Source: Muribaculaceae bacterium
GTDB taxonomy: Bacteria > Bacteroidota > Bacteroidia > Bacteroidales > Muribaculaceae
Assembly: GCA_029057255.1 (NCBI GenBank)
Contig: JAICZO010000174.1
Span: 1 to 6,049, forward strand
DNA length: 6,049 nt
Direction: 5' to 3'
In this document: one piece after another, positions 1 to 6,049 of the stretch
Position numbering within the stretch: position 1 is the stretch's first letter
Layout of the letters: each line of letters starts with the position of its first letter
Position numbers and translations under genes: made by a program
Notes under the pieces: generated by a model
Told to the model about the DNA's origin: nothing
The model's database searches: none
What the model saw: only the letters and a program-made list of their open reading frames with translations

Positions 1-737
1 ACCGCTTCGAGAGCCGTCAGGAAGTCGAGAAGCTCGTCGACGCTCCCGTCCTCGGCGAAATGTGTGTCGACCACAGCGGCAACAACCTCGTGGTGACAGG
101 CAACTCCAACACATCATCGGCCGAGCTCTTCCGACTGATGCGAAGCAACCTGCTCTTCGTGCTCAACGACCCGCGCGACAAAGTCGTCATGATGACGTCA
201 AGCAAGTCGGGTGAAGGCAAGACATTCATATCGATCAACCTTGCGGCATCGCTCGCTCTGCTTGACAAGAAGGTGCTGCTCGTGGGCATGGACATCCGCA
301 ACCCCCGTCTGGCCCAGTATCTCGACTTCCAGCCCAAATACGGCCTGACACAGTACCTGTCATCGTCCTCAATCGAAGTCGAACAGCTCATCAATCCCGT
401 CAAGGAAGTGCCCGGACTCGATGTCATCACCGCCGGCCCCGTGCCTCCCAACCCCGCCGAGCTGCTTATCTCGCCCAAGGTCGACGAACTCTTCAACCAG
501 CTCCGTCCCCGCTACGACTATATCATCGTCGATACCGCACCCGTCGGACAGGTCAGCGATACCTTCACTCTTGACCGCCTCTCCGACGCCACCATCTATG
601 TATGCCGCGTGAACTACACACCCACCAGCGACATAGAGTTCATCAACGATATCTACGAACAGCACCGTCTTAAGAAACTGACCGTTATCGTCAACGGTAC
701 TCCCACCAAGAAATCATACGGTTACGGCATTAAATAA
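1..737 (+). CDS. Wzc-type tyrosine kinase (BY-kinase), C-terminal part, 5' truncated
   Basis: This is the cytoplasmic ATPase/kinase domain of a polysaccharide co-polymerase that autophosphorylates on tyrosine and controls chain length and export of capsule or exopolysaccharide. The frame is open from base 3, and the residues before the first ATG (RFESRQEVEKLVDAPVLGE) match the usual linker between the Wzz/GNVR part and the kinase, so the ATG at 60 is internal. In the 244-residue fragment I see an EX2RX2R oligomerisation motif (E41, R44, R47), Walker A SGEGKT (69-74), Walker A' VLLVGMDIRNP (91-101), AGPVPPNPAELL (144-155) and Walker B YIIVDTAPVG (173-182). The tail SYGYGIK has only two tyrosines, fewer than the usual cluster. 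Full-length Wzc-like proteins have roughly 700-800 residues, so about two thirds is missing upstream. The next gene starts 12 bases after the stop, suggesting one transcript. Family is certain; the polysaccharide served is unknown. Confidence 0.93.
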   Translation, partial: RFESRQEVEKLVDAPVLGEMCVDHSGNNLVVTGNSNTSSAELFRLMRSNLLFVLNDPRDKVVMMTSSKSGEGKTFISINLAASLALLDKKVLLVGMDIRNPRLAQYLDFQPKYGLTQYLSSSSIEVEQLINPVKEVPGLDVITAGPVPPNPAELLISPKVDELFNQLRPRYDYIIVDTAPVGQVSDTFTLDRLSDATIYVCRVNYTPTSDIEFINDIYEQHRLKKLTVIVNGTPTKKSYGYGIK

Positions 738-749
738 GCACGACAACTG

Positions 750-2237
750 ATGCAGCAAGAAACCCTTACAGTGCCGGCGCCTACTACGCCGGCACTTACA
801 AAATACAGCGAGCGTCCTGTGCTCCGATACGACAAATCGGAGTGGAAGATGCCCTTGCTGTTCATGCTGTCCATGTCTCTTGTCGGCCTTGAATTCGTCC
901 CTGCGATATTATTTATAGCAGCAATCCTCATCCATCAGTTCCGCCACGACCGATACAACTTCGTGATAATGCTCACGATTTTCTTCGGTGGGTACGGACT
1001 GGCATCACCGAGTCAGTTTCCTGTCAAGCCGACAGACCTCTGCCTTACCGCATCTGTGATACTTGCCTTTATCTACCGCAAGAATCGCACCGAGAAGTGC
1101 CTGATAACATGCATCGTGTGCTATATTGCGATACTGATTTTCCTGGCGACATATTCACTGGAGAGCTTGTCAGTGCAGATGCTGACTATTCGCAACTATA
1201 TGTCGATACTCTACTTCATAGTGCCTGTGGCCTGCTTTGCCGGCCGCCGCTTCGACATACAGGTGTTTATGCACAAAGCAGTGCTGTTTGTGCTTATAAT
1301 GGGTATATTCTATTTGGTTGACTTCTTTATCCTGTGTGGCAATGTACTTGTTCCGCAAGTATTTGTATGGGGTGGTTTCTACTCGACATTCTACGCACCA
1401 ATCATAGACCCGCTTTCGTTCAGCATGTCGCGAAAATACCCCAGCGGACTTTGCATCTTCGTATTAGCCATATTCCCTATCTCGCGTTACTACAGGCTCG
1501 CATGGTGGCAATGGCTCATACTGGTGGGCGCGGTTGTTGTGGGCAAGACAATAACACTGCTGGGTACATTTGTAATTGCATACATCTTCTTTATGGGTAA
1601 AATCAAAACACTCATAAAGTGGAGCGTTATAGGATTGGTCGGAGCGGTCGGCATATACTTCGTCGACGAGTGGATTACTCCAAAAGGATATCGAGACAAT
1701 ATTGAAAGCCGCCTGCGTATAAAGTCAACCGTTGACCAGTTCACAGCTCTCGCTGAAATAGCCGACGACGAAGATCTTGCGCGCTTTGCCTCCGGCCGAA
1801 TGGCTCAGATTCTGCCTAAGTTCGAGCTTGTCAAAAAGGAAAAACGCCAATGGACCGGACTCGGTTTCCTTCACCTCGAGCATACCAAAATACCCCGTTA
1901 CATAATATACAACGAGTATTACAACGACTGGGAACAGCGCGAAGAGCTTGCAGGAGCTGTCGAGAATGTGCCGGCCACCATTTACATTTTCAGCGGCTAC
2001 GGTGGCCTGATAGCGCACGCCGTATTCTGGCTGGCTCTTTGGCTTATAGTGCGCAAAAAACGTGAAAGCGCATACTTCACGTCCGTTCTGCTGATGTGTC
2101 TGTTAATCGGTATGAACGGCATGCTTAACACCGACAACTTCAACGGCCTCGGTCTGATTGCTCTATCGCTTGCAGCTGTACTTCTTACAAACAAAGACCA
2201 GAAACGCAAGAACTATTATGCGCCGAAACGAATTTGA
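750..2237 (+). CDS. Polytopic membrane protein, probable Wzy-like polysaccharide polymerase / O-antigen ligase family
   Basis: The 495-residue protein has a polar N-terminal tail (about 1-33) and about 11-12 hydrophobic segments by eye, around residues 35-61, 70-83, 97-109, 118-134, 149-164, 176-197, 230-243, 252-264, 268-282, 289-304, 410-433, 440-455 and 463-480. A polar loop of about 100 residues (305-408) sits before the last helices, as in Wzy polymerases and WaaL-type ligases, where this extracytoplasmic loop carries function. It contains FASGRMAQIL (346-355) and then WTGLGF (368-373), resembling the SGR...GxG pattern of the O-antigen ligase/Wzy_C family. Such enzymes join undecaprenyl-linked repeat units on the outer face of the inner membrane. 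Position between a Wzc-type kinase and an acyltransferase supports the role. Sequence in this family is poorly conserved, so a flippase-like or unrelated role is not excluded. ATG 750 has no clear ribosome site; ATG 849, just before the first helix, is an alternative start. Base composition is AT-richer than the flanking genes. Confidence 0.75.
   Translation: MQQETLTVPAPTTPALTKYSERPVLRYDKSEWKMPLLFMLSMSLVGLEFVPAILFIAAILIHQFRHDRYNFVIMLTIFFGGYGLASPSQFPVKPTDLCLTASVILAFIYRKNRTEKCLITCIVCYIAILIFLATYSLESLSVQMLTIRNYMSILYFIVPVACFAGRRFDIQVFMHKAVLFVLIMGIFYLVDFFILCGNVLVPQVFVWGGFYSTFYAPIIDPLSFSMSRKYPSGLCIFVLAIFPISRYYRLAWWQWLILVGAVVVGKTITLLGTFVIAYIFFMGKIKTLIKWSVIGLVGAVGIYFVDEWITPKGYRDNIESRLRIKSTVDQFTALAEIADDEDLARFASGRMAQILPKFELVKKEKRQWTGLGFLHLEHTKIPRYIIYNEYYNDWEQREELAGAVENVPATIYIFSGYGGLIAHAVFWLALWLIVRKKRESAYFTSVLLMCLLIGMNGMLNTDNFNGLGLIALSLAAVLLTNKDQKRKNYYAPKRI
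770..796. repeat. Perfect 10-bp inverted repeat with 7-base loop at the start of the polymerase gene
   Basis: AGTGCCGGCG (770-779) and CGCCGGCACT (787-796) are exact reverse complements around the loop CCTACTA. Nine of the ten bases in each arm are the same hairpin core, 8 of 10 pairs being G-C, so the stem should be stable in RNA. It lies 20 bases after the assumed start codon, within codons for TVPAPTTPAL. The hexamer CTTACA occurs at 765-770 and again at 795-800, touching both arms. No run of T follows on either strand, so it is not an ordinary intrinsic terminator. It could modulate translation or transcription between kinase and polymerase, or be a coincidence of proline/alanine codons. 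Confidence 0.5.
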
Positions 2238-3279
2238 CATAATAAAAGGCATAGCTATTTTTCTTGTCGTAATGGGTCATATCCTGTTTTACGGCATAGA
2301 AGGCGGCAGTCAAACGCCACTGTTCAGACTTATCGGAACGGTGCACATGCCTATGTTCTTCTTTATCAGCGGATGGTGGGCCATGAAAGTCGGTACTGAC
2401 GGCAAAGTGCTTGCACCGAACCTTTGGGACAGGGCTGTCAGATTGCTTACTCCCGCATTTGTCGTTTCCTTCCTTTGGTATCTGTACTATCCCCACAGCC
2501 CGGTACGTATGGACGAGCTTACCTATGCCGGAATGATGGCATCAAAGCATAAGGGTGGATATTGGTTCCCTCTGACACTCTTTGAAATCACAGCTCTGTA
2601 TACTCTTGCGGTAATGCTTTTCCGTATCCGTAAAGGCATTATTACCGAAGTCTGTGTCTGTCTGGCAATATGGGGCTGCACCTACATTATCACGGCGGCT
2701 TCTCCCCAATGGCTTCAGGACTGTCTCATACTCCCCCCGCTCCGCAATCATTTCCCCGCCTTTGTCATGGGAGCATTCGCGCACCGCTATTCCGCTGGCT
2801 TCAGAAGACTCTGCCAAAGCAATATTGTCCGGACGGCGGCAGTAGTCACTCTTGTTGTAATTGCACTGGTGTTTGAGAACGGACGCAGCATCAAGCACTT
2901 TTCATTCATCTACAGCATAATCGGTCAACCGTTCATATTCTCAATGGCTGTGCTCATGATGACAGTCTGCGGTGCATGGTCTGCACGCGCTGCCGAGGAC
3001 GGCAAGAGCCATCCGTTCATGCGGATGTGGGTATATCTCGGCAAGCGGAGCTTCGCTATATACCTGCTGCATTACTTCTTCCTTTTCCGCGTTCCCTTCG
3101 GCAATGTGTTCCTGACATCGGTCAGAGATGCCTTTGTGCCAACAGTGATTATCGCGTCGGCGGCAGCTGCAGCGGTGATTACGGTGACACTTCTGGCAGA
3201 CTATATTATCTGTCGCTCAGACTTTTTAGGCTTTATCTTAGCAGGAAATCCTTTAAAAAGAGCCTCAAAGAAACAGTGA
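2218..3279 (+). CDS. Acyltransferase family 3 membrane protein, probable polysaccharide O-acetyltransferase
   Basis: Family 3 acyltransferases (PF01757) are integral membrane enzymes that transfer acyl groups, mostly acetyl, to sugars of surface glycans. The 353-residue protein has the expected length and about ten hydrophobic segments. Diagnostic motifs in order are FDIIKGIAIFLVVMGH (6-21) with His21, the conserved histidine at the end of helix 1; VHMPMFFFISG (42-52); WFPLTLFEI (116-124); FVMGAFAHRY (182-191); and GKRSFAIYLLHYFFL (275-289) near the C terminus. The ATG at 2218 was chosen because the protein then begins directly with the family's usual short MRRNEFD tail; an in-frame TTG at 2158 would add 20 residues inside the polymerase gene. 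The start overlaps the upstream gene by 20 bases in another frame, which favours translational coupling. A terminator-like hairpin begins 12 bases after the stop. Substrate and acyl group cannot be read from the sequence. Confidence 0.92.
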   Translation: MRRNEFDIIKGIAIFLVVMGHILFYGIEGGSQTPLFRLIGTVHMPMFFFISGWWAMKVGTDGKVLAPNLWDRAVRLLTPAFVVSFLWYLYYPHSPVRMDELTYAGMMASKHKGGYWFPLTLFEITALYTLAVMLFRIRKGIITEVCVCLAIWGCTYIITAASPQWLQDCLILPPLRNHFPAFVMGAFAHRYSAGFRRLCQSNIVRTAAVVTLVVIALVFENGRSIKHFSFIYSIIGQPFIFSMAVLMMTVCGAWSARAAEDGKSHPFMRMWVYLGKRSFAIYLLHYFFLFRVPFGNVFLTSVRDAFVPTVIIASAAAAAVITVTLLADYIICRSDFLGFILAGNPLKRASKKQ

Positions 3280-3290
3280 CCAATCCTTTC

Positions 3291-3324
3291 GCCGCCGGGC
3301 TATTGCCCATGCGGCATTTTTATT
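3291..3324 (+). terminator. Rho-independent terminator after the polysaccharide genes
   Basis: GCCGC (3291-3295) pairs with GCGGC (3311-3315), and GGGC (3297-3300) pairs with GCCC (3305-3308) around a TATT loop, with a small internal loop of C against AT. The stem is followed by ATTTTTATT (3316-3324). It starts 12 bases after the acyltransferase stop codon, where an intrinsic terminator for the upstream transcript would be expected. The T tract is interrupted by A, so efficiency is uncertain. Confidence 0.75.
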
Positions 3325-3333
3325 GTATCTTTG
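3303..3333 (+). promoter_or_regulatory. Bacteroidota-type sigma-ABfr promoter for the DsbD gene
   Basis: TATCTTTG at 3326-3333 is an exact match to the Bacteroides -7 consensus TAnnTTTG. TTG at 3303-3305 (TATTG in context) can serve as the -33 element, separated by 20 bases, within the usual spacing. Transcription would begin near 3338-3342, leaving a leader of only about 16-20 bases before ATG 3358. The placement also argues against the in-frame TTG at 3331 as the DsbD start, since that codon would lie inside the -7 box. The -33 element falls in the loop of the preceding terminator. The call rests on consensus match only. Confidence 0.65.
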
Positions 3334-3357
3334 CGGGATAATATCAACTCCGCCACA

Positions 3358-5415
3358 ATGCCAATAAGACTATTCCATTTTCTGCTCGCGATGCTGATTG
3401 CCGCAGCAGGCGTATCCGCTCAGATATTCAACCCCGCGCGCTGGACATCCGACATCGAGATGACCGGCGACAACACGGGCGTGATAGTGTTCAAGGCCAC
3501 CATACAGAAAGGATGGCATGTCTACTCCAACGACATTTCGCCCGATGCCGGACCTACCCCGCTTTCGATCAAGTACACTACTCTCGAGGGCGTGACTCTT
3601 GACGGCGGTCTCACTCCGTCGGCCAAGCCGCACTCCGAGTACGACGAGCTCTTCGAGGCTCAGCTCAGCTGGTGGGCTGGCTCCGTGGAGCTGCGTCAGA
3701 AATTTACGGCCACGGCGTCCGATTTCTCGATTGACGGCACCCTGACATATGCGGCATGCAATGACGAGAATTGCATCCCGCCGGCCAAGTACCCCTTCAC
3801 TCTCAAAGGTCATGCCACTGTCAAGGCCGCTTCCGTGTCATCGGAGACTGCGGCCGCAGCTCCTGTCGCTCCCGCCGTCGTTGAAGAGCCCGTTGCCGTC
3901 ACTGTCGGCGACGAGACTCCCGAGCAGCCCGGCACTCCCGACGCAGCTGTGGTCGACACCGCCGACACCGCCGCTGTCGAATCGACCGCGACTACAGCCC
4001 TCGACCTGTGGGCGCCTGTCGACTATGACAGCACCGACGGCGCCAACGGAAACGGCACGTCGATGTGGTTCATCTTCCTGACCTGCTTCCTGGGCGGCTT
4101 CGTGGCGCTACTTACGCCCTGCGTATGGCCGATGATACCGATGACGGTCAGCTTCTTCCTCAAGAAAGGCAAGAGCCGCTCCAAGTCGATAGCCGACGCC
4201 ACCATCTACGGAGTATCCATCATAGTCATCTACGTCGCTCTCGGTCTTATCGTGACGGCCATCTCCGGCGCAAGCGCGCTGAACGCCCTCTCGACGAGCG
4301 CCGTCTGCAACATCATCTTCTTCCTGCTGCTTGTAGTGTTTGCCATCTCCTTCTTCGGCGCCTTCGACATCACCCTCCCCTCGTCGTGGAGCAACAAAGT
4401 CGACTCTACGGCAGAGAAGACCACCGGCCTGCTGAGCATATTCTTCATGGCGTTCACGCTGACGCTGGTGTCGTTCTCCTGCACCGGCCCTATCATCGGC
4501 ACACTGCTTGTCGAGGCCGCCTCGACGGGCGACAAGATGGGTCCTGCCATCGGCATGTTCGGCTTCTCGCTCGCGCTTGCCATCCCCTTCTGCCTCTTCG
4601 CGATGTTCCCCTCGCTGCTCCAGAGCGCTCCCAAGTCGGGCAAGTGGATGAACACCGTCAAGGTCGTGCTCGGCTTCATCGAGCTTGCGCTGTCGCTCAA
4701 GTTCCTCTCCGTCGCCGACCTCGCCTACGGCTGGCACATCCTCGACCGTGAAGTGTTCATCGTCCTGTGGGTAATAATCTTCGCACTCCTTGGCCTGTAT
4801 CTGCTGGGGCAGTTCAATTTCTCGCACTACGGCAAGGCAGATTCGTCGGTTGGAGTCTTCCGCTTCTTCCTCGCCATAGCGTCGCTGTCGTTCGCAGTCT
4901 ATCTCGTGCCCGGCCTCTGGGGCGCACCCCTCAAGGGTGTGAGCGCCTTCGTACCGCCGCTGTTCACACAGGACTTCAACCTCTACGGCCGCGAGTTCGT
5001 CGAGTATGACGACTATGACCGTGGCATGGAGGCCGCTCGCCGCGAGGGCAAGCCCGTCTTCATCGACTTCTCGGGCTACGGCTGCGTGAACTGCCGCAAG
5101 ATGGAGGGTGCCGTGCTCGACAACAGCAACATCCACACCATGATCGAAGAGAACTTCGTTGTCATCAAGCTCATGGTCGACGAGAAAAAGTCGCTCCCCG
5201 AGCCCATGATAGTCGAAGAGAACGGCCGCAAGGTCACCCTCGACACTTACGGCGACAAGTGGAGCTACCTGCAGCGCCACAAATTCAACGCCAACGCACA
5301 GCCTTTCTACGTCATCCTCAACCCCGACGGCAAGCTCATCTCCGGCCCCTTCTCGTACGACGAGAACATCCCCCGCTTCGCCGAATTCCTCGAGAAAGGC
5401 ATCAGCAACAAATAG
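3358..5415 (+). CDS. dsbD: DsbD-type thiol:disulfide interchange protein (protein-disulfide reductase)
   Basis: DsbD carries electrons from cytoplasmic thioredoxin across the inner membrane to periplasmic thiol proteins. The 685-residue protein has all three domains. A signal peptide (about 1-21, ending GVSA) precedes the N-terminal periplasmic domain (about 22-150), whose redox pair is C134/C139 in AACNDENCIPP. A linker rich in Ala, Val, Pro, Thr and acidic residues (about 155-231) leads to eight membrane segments (about 235-520) holding LTPCVWPMIP (C255) and SFSCTGPIIG (C375). The C-terminal thioredoxin-like domain (about 540-685) has FSGYGCVNCRKME (C576/C579) and a probable cis-proline at P649. 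C243, C317 and C412 are extra membrane-region cysteines. ATG 3358 is chosen because it gives a clean signal peptide and follows the promoter; an upstream TTG at 3331 is inside the -7 box. E. coli DsbD has 565 residues, so this one is longer, mainly through the linker and an insertion in the last domain. A LysM gene follows after 18 bases, probably cotranscribed. Confidence 0.95.
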   Translation: MPIRLFHFLLAMLIAAAGVSAQIFNPARWTSDIEMTGDNTGVIVFKATIQKGWHVYSNDISPDAGPTPLSIKYTTLEGVTLDGGLTPSAKPHSEYDELFEAQLSWWAGSVELRQKFTATASDFSIDGTLTYAACNDENCIPPAKYPFTLKGHATVKAASVSSETAAAAPVAPAVVEEPVAVTVGDETPEQPGTPDAAVVDTADTAAVESTATTALDLWAPVDYDSTDGANGNGTSMWFIFLTCFLGGFVALLTPCVWPMIPMTVSFFLKKGKSRSKSIADATIYGVSIIVIYVALGLIVTAISGASALNALSTSAVCNIIFFLLLVVFAISFFGAFDITLPSSWSNKVDSTAEKTTGLLSIFFMAFTLTLVSFSCTGPIIGTLLVEAASTGDKMGPAIGMFGFSLALAIPFCLFAMFPSLLQSAPKSGKWMNTVKVVLGFIELALSLKFLSVADLAYGWHILDREVFIVLWVIIFALLGLYLLGQFNFSHYGKADSSVGVFRFFLAIASLSFAVYLVPGLWGAPLKGVSAFVPPLFTQDFNLYGREFVEYDDYDRGMEAARREGKPVFIDFSGYGCVNCRKMEGAVLDNSNIHTMIEENFVVIKLMVDEKKSLPEPMIVEENGRKVTLDTYGDKWSYLQRHKFNANAQPFYVILNPDGKLISGPFSYDENIPRFAEFLEKGISNK

Positions 5416-5433
5416 TCTGTACACGAGTGTAAG

Positions 5434-6049
5434 ATGAAAAGAATCAGTCTGCGCCATCTGCTGTCTGCCGTCTGCGTCCTGCTCATCGCCGCAGGCCAGG
5501 CTCTCGCCCTCGACCTGCCCGTCAAGCGCGTCAAAGGCAAACAGTACTACTACCACAAGGTCAAGAAGGGAGAGTCGCTCTACGGCATATCGCACAAGAT
5601 AGGCATCTCCATCGAGGATATAGTACGCAACAACCCGTCGGCGGCCGACGGCGTCAAGAAGGGCGACATGCTTGTCTTCCCCTTCGACGAATACAGCACC
5701 GAGACTACCGCCGAGCCTGAGCAGGCTACCGCCGCCATGCCCGGGGCCGTCGACACCACCATCGTCGAAGACGTCCGCGAGACGAATCCGACCATAGCCC
5801 TGCTGCTGCCTTTCGGGGCGGGCAAGAGCGAGCCGTCGCGCCTCAACAAGCTGTCGGTGGACTTCTACAAAGGCATGCTCATAGCAGCCGACAGCCTCAG
5901 CTCCAGACCGGGCAAGGTCGACATCGTCGTGCGCGACACCGAGGGCATGACCGCCGACGCCGTGCGCAGCCTCATAAGCGGCGACAGCTCACTCAGCCGC
6001 GCCACCCTCATCATCGCTCCCGAGGACGAGATCATGCTGCATGCCATCG
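5434..6049 (+). CDS. Secreted LysM-domain protein with type 1 periplasmic-binding-protein-like domain, 3' truncated
   Basis: The frame is open to the window end (205 codons visible). A signal peptide (about 1-25: MKR, a hydrophobic core, then GQALA) indicates export; no lipobox cysteine is seen at the cleavage site. One LysM domain covers about 38-83 (YYYHKVKKGESLYGISHKIG to GDMLVFPF), a fold that binds N-acetylglucosamine in peptidoglycan. After a linker of about 35 residues rich in Ala, Thr and Glu, the segment PTIALLLPFGAG (119-130), then DFYKGMLIAADSL (143-155), then TLIIAPED (191-198) resembles the first half of a type 1 periplasmic binding fold, as in LivK-like proteins and E. coli LpoA. 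That suggests a cell-wall-bound protein sensing a ligand or regulating wall synthesis; this is inference. ATG 5434 lies 18 bases after the dsbD stop with no terminator between, so the two are probably cotranscribed. LysM is confident; the second domain is moderately so. Confidence 0.85.
   Translation, partial: MKRISLRHLLSAVCVLLIAAGQALALDLPVKRVKGKQYYYHKVKKGESLYGISHKIGISIEDIVRNNPSAADGVKKGDMLVFPFDEYSTETTAEPEQATAAMPGAVDTTIVEDVRETNPTIALLLPFGAGKSEPSRLNKLSVDFYKGMLIAADSLSSRPGKVDIVVRDTEGMTADAVRSLISGDSSLSRATLIIAPEDEIMLHAI

Noticed and set aside
2158..2217. TTG start that would lengthen the acyltransferase by 20 residues
   Set aside because: The extra residues are polar and basic, lie inside the polymerase gene, and do not resemble the family's N terminus; ATG 2218 places the helix 1 motif at the usual position.
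750..3279. Possibility of a new defence or signalling system in the membrane-protein pair
   Set aside because: The kinase, polymerase-like and acyltransferase order is that of an ordinary surface-polysaccharide locus, and no nuclease, sensor or toxin motif is visible.
3331..3357. TTG start that would lengthen DsbD by 9 residues
   Set aside because: It falls inside the -7 promoter box and would put a polar MRDNINSAT in front of a standard signal peptide; ATG 3358 is better.
4065..4751. A 228-codon open frame on the + strand inside dsbD, in another frame
   Set aside because: It is rich in Arg, His and Leu, typical of a shifted reading of GC-rich sequence, and fully nested in a confident gene.
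5420..5431. TACAC-GA-GTGTA palindrome between dsbD and the LysM gene
   Set aside because: The stem is only 4-5 bp, AT-containing and without a T tract, so it is too weak for a terminator; an operator is possible but unsupported.
4108..5595. A 495-codon open frame on the minus strand opposite dsbD
   Set aside because: It is antisense to a certain gene with intact domains. The translation is rich in Glu, Asp, Arg and Val as expected from the reverse complement of C-ending codons, with no recognisable motif.

Overview
The window looks like Bacteroidota chromosome, probably order Bacteroidales. Three things point there: a Bacteroidota-type promoter (TATCTTTG as the -7 box, TTG 20 bases upstream) in front of the fourth gene, starts without clear Shine-Dalgarno sequences, and the protein types present. 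The flanking genes are GC-rich with C-ending codons, which would fit a high-GC gut family such as Muribaculaceae; that family assignment is inference. All five genes lie on the + strand and almost every base is coding.

Bases 1-3279 are the downstream end of a surface-polysaccharide locus. First comes the cytoplasmic kinase half of a Wzc-type bacterial tyrosine kinase, whose N-terminal part lies outside the window. Twelve bases later starts a polytopic membrane protein best read as a Wzy-like polymerase or O-antigen-ligase-type protein. A family 3 membrane acyltransferase follows, overlapping it by 20 bases. A coherent reading is that the kinase controls polymerisation and export, the membrane protein joins repeat units, and the acyltransferase decorates the glycan, probably with acetyl groups. 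The polymerase and acyltransferase genes are visibly AT-richer than the genes on either side, as is common for exchanged glycan-specific genes.

Bases 3280-3357 are a compact boundary. A GC-rich hairpin with a T-rich tail ends the polysaccharide transcript, and a promoter overlapping it starts the next unit.

Bases 3358-6049 hold an envelope unit. A full-length DsbD-type transmembrane disulfide reductase carries all six expected redox cysteines in three pairs. Eighteen bases later begins a secreted protein with one LysM domain followed by what looks like a type 1 periplasmic-binding-protein domain, cut by the window end. There are no RNA genes, mobile elements or CRISPR arrays, and no stretch over 300 bases lacks a gene. 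I see no clearly new system. The best leads are the terminator/promoter overlap, a perfect 10-bp inverted repeat at the start of the polymerase gene, the reduced tyrosine tail of the kinase and the LysM/binding-protein fusion.
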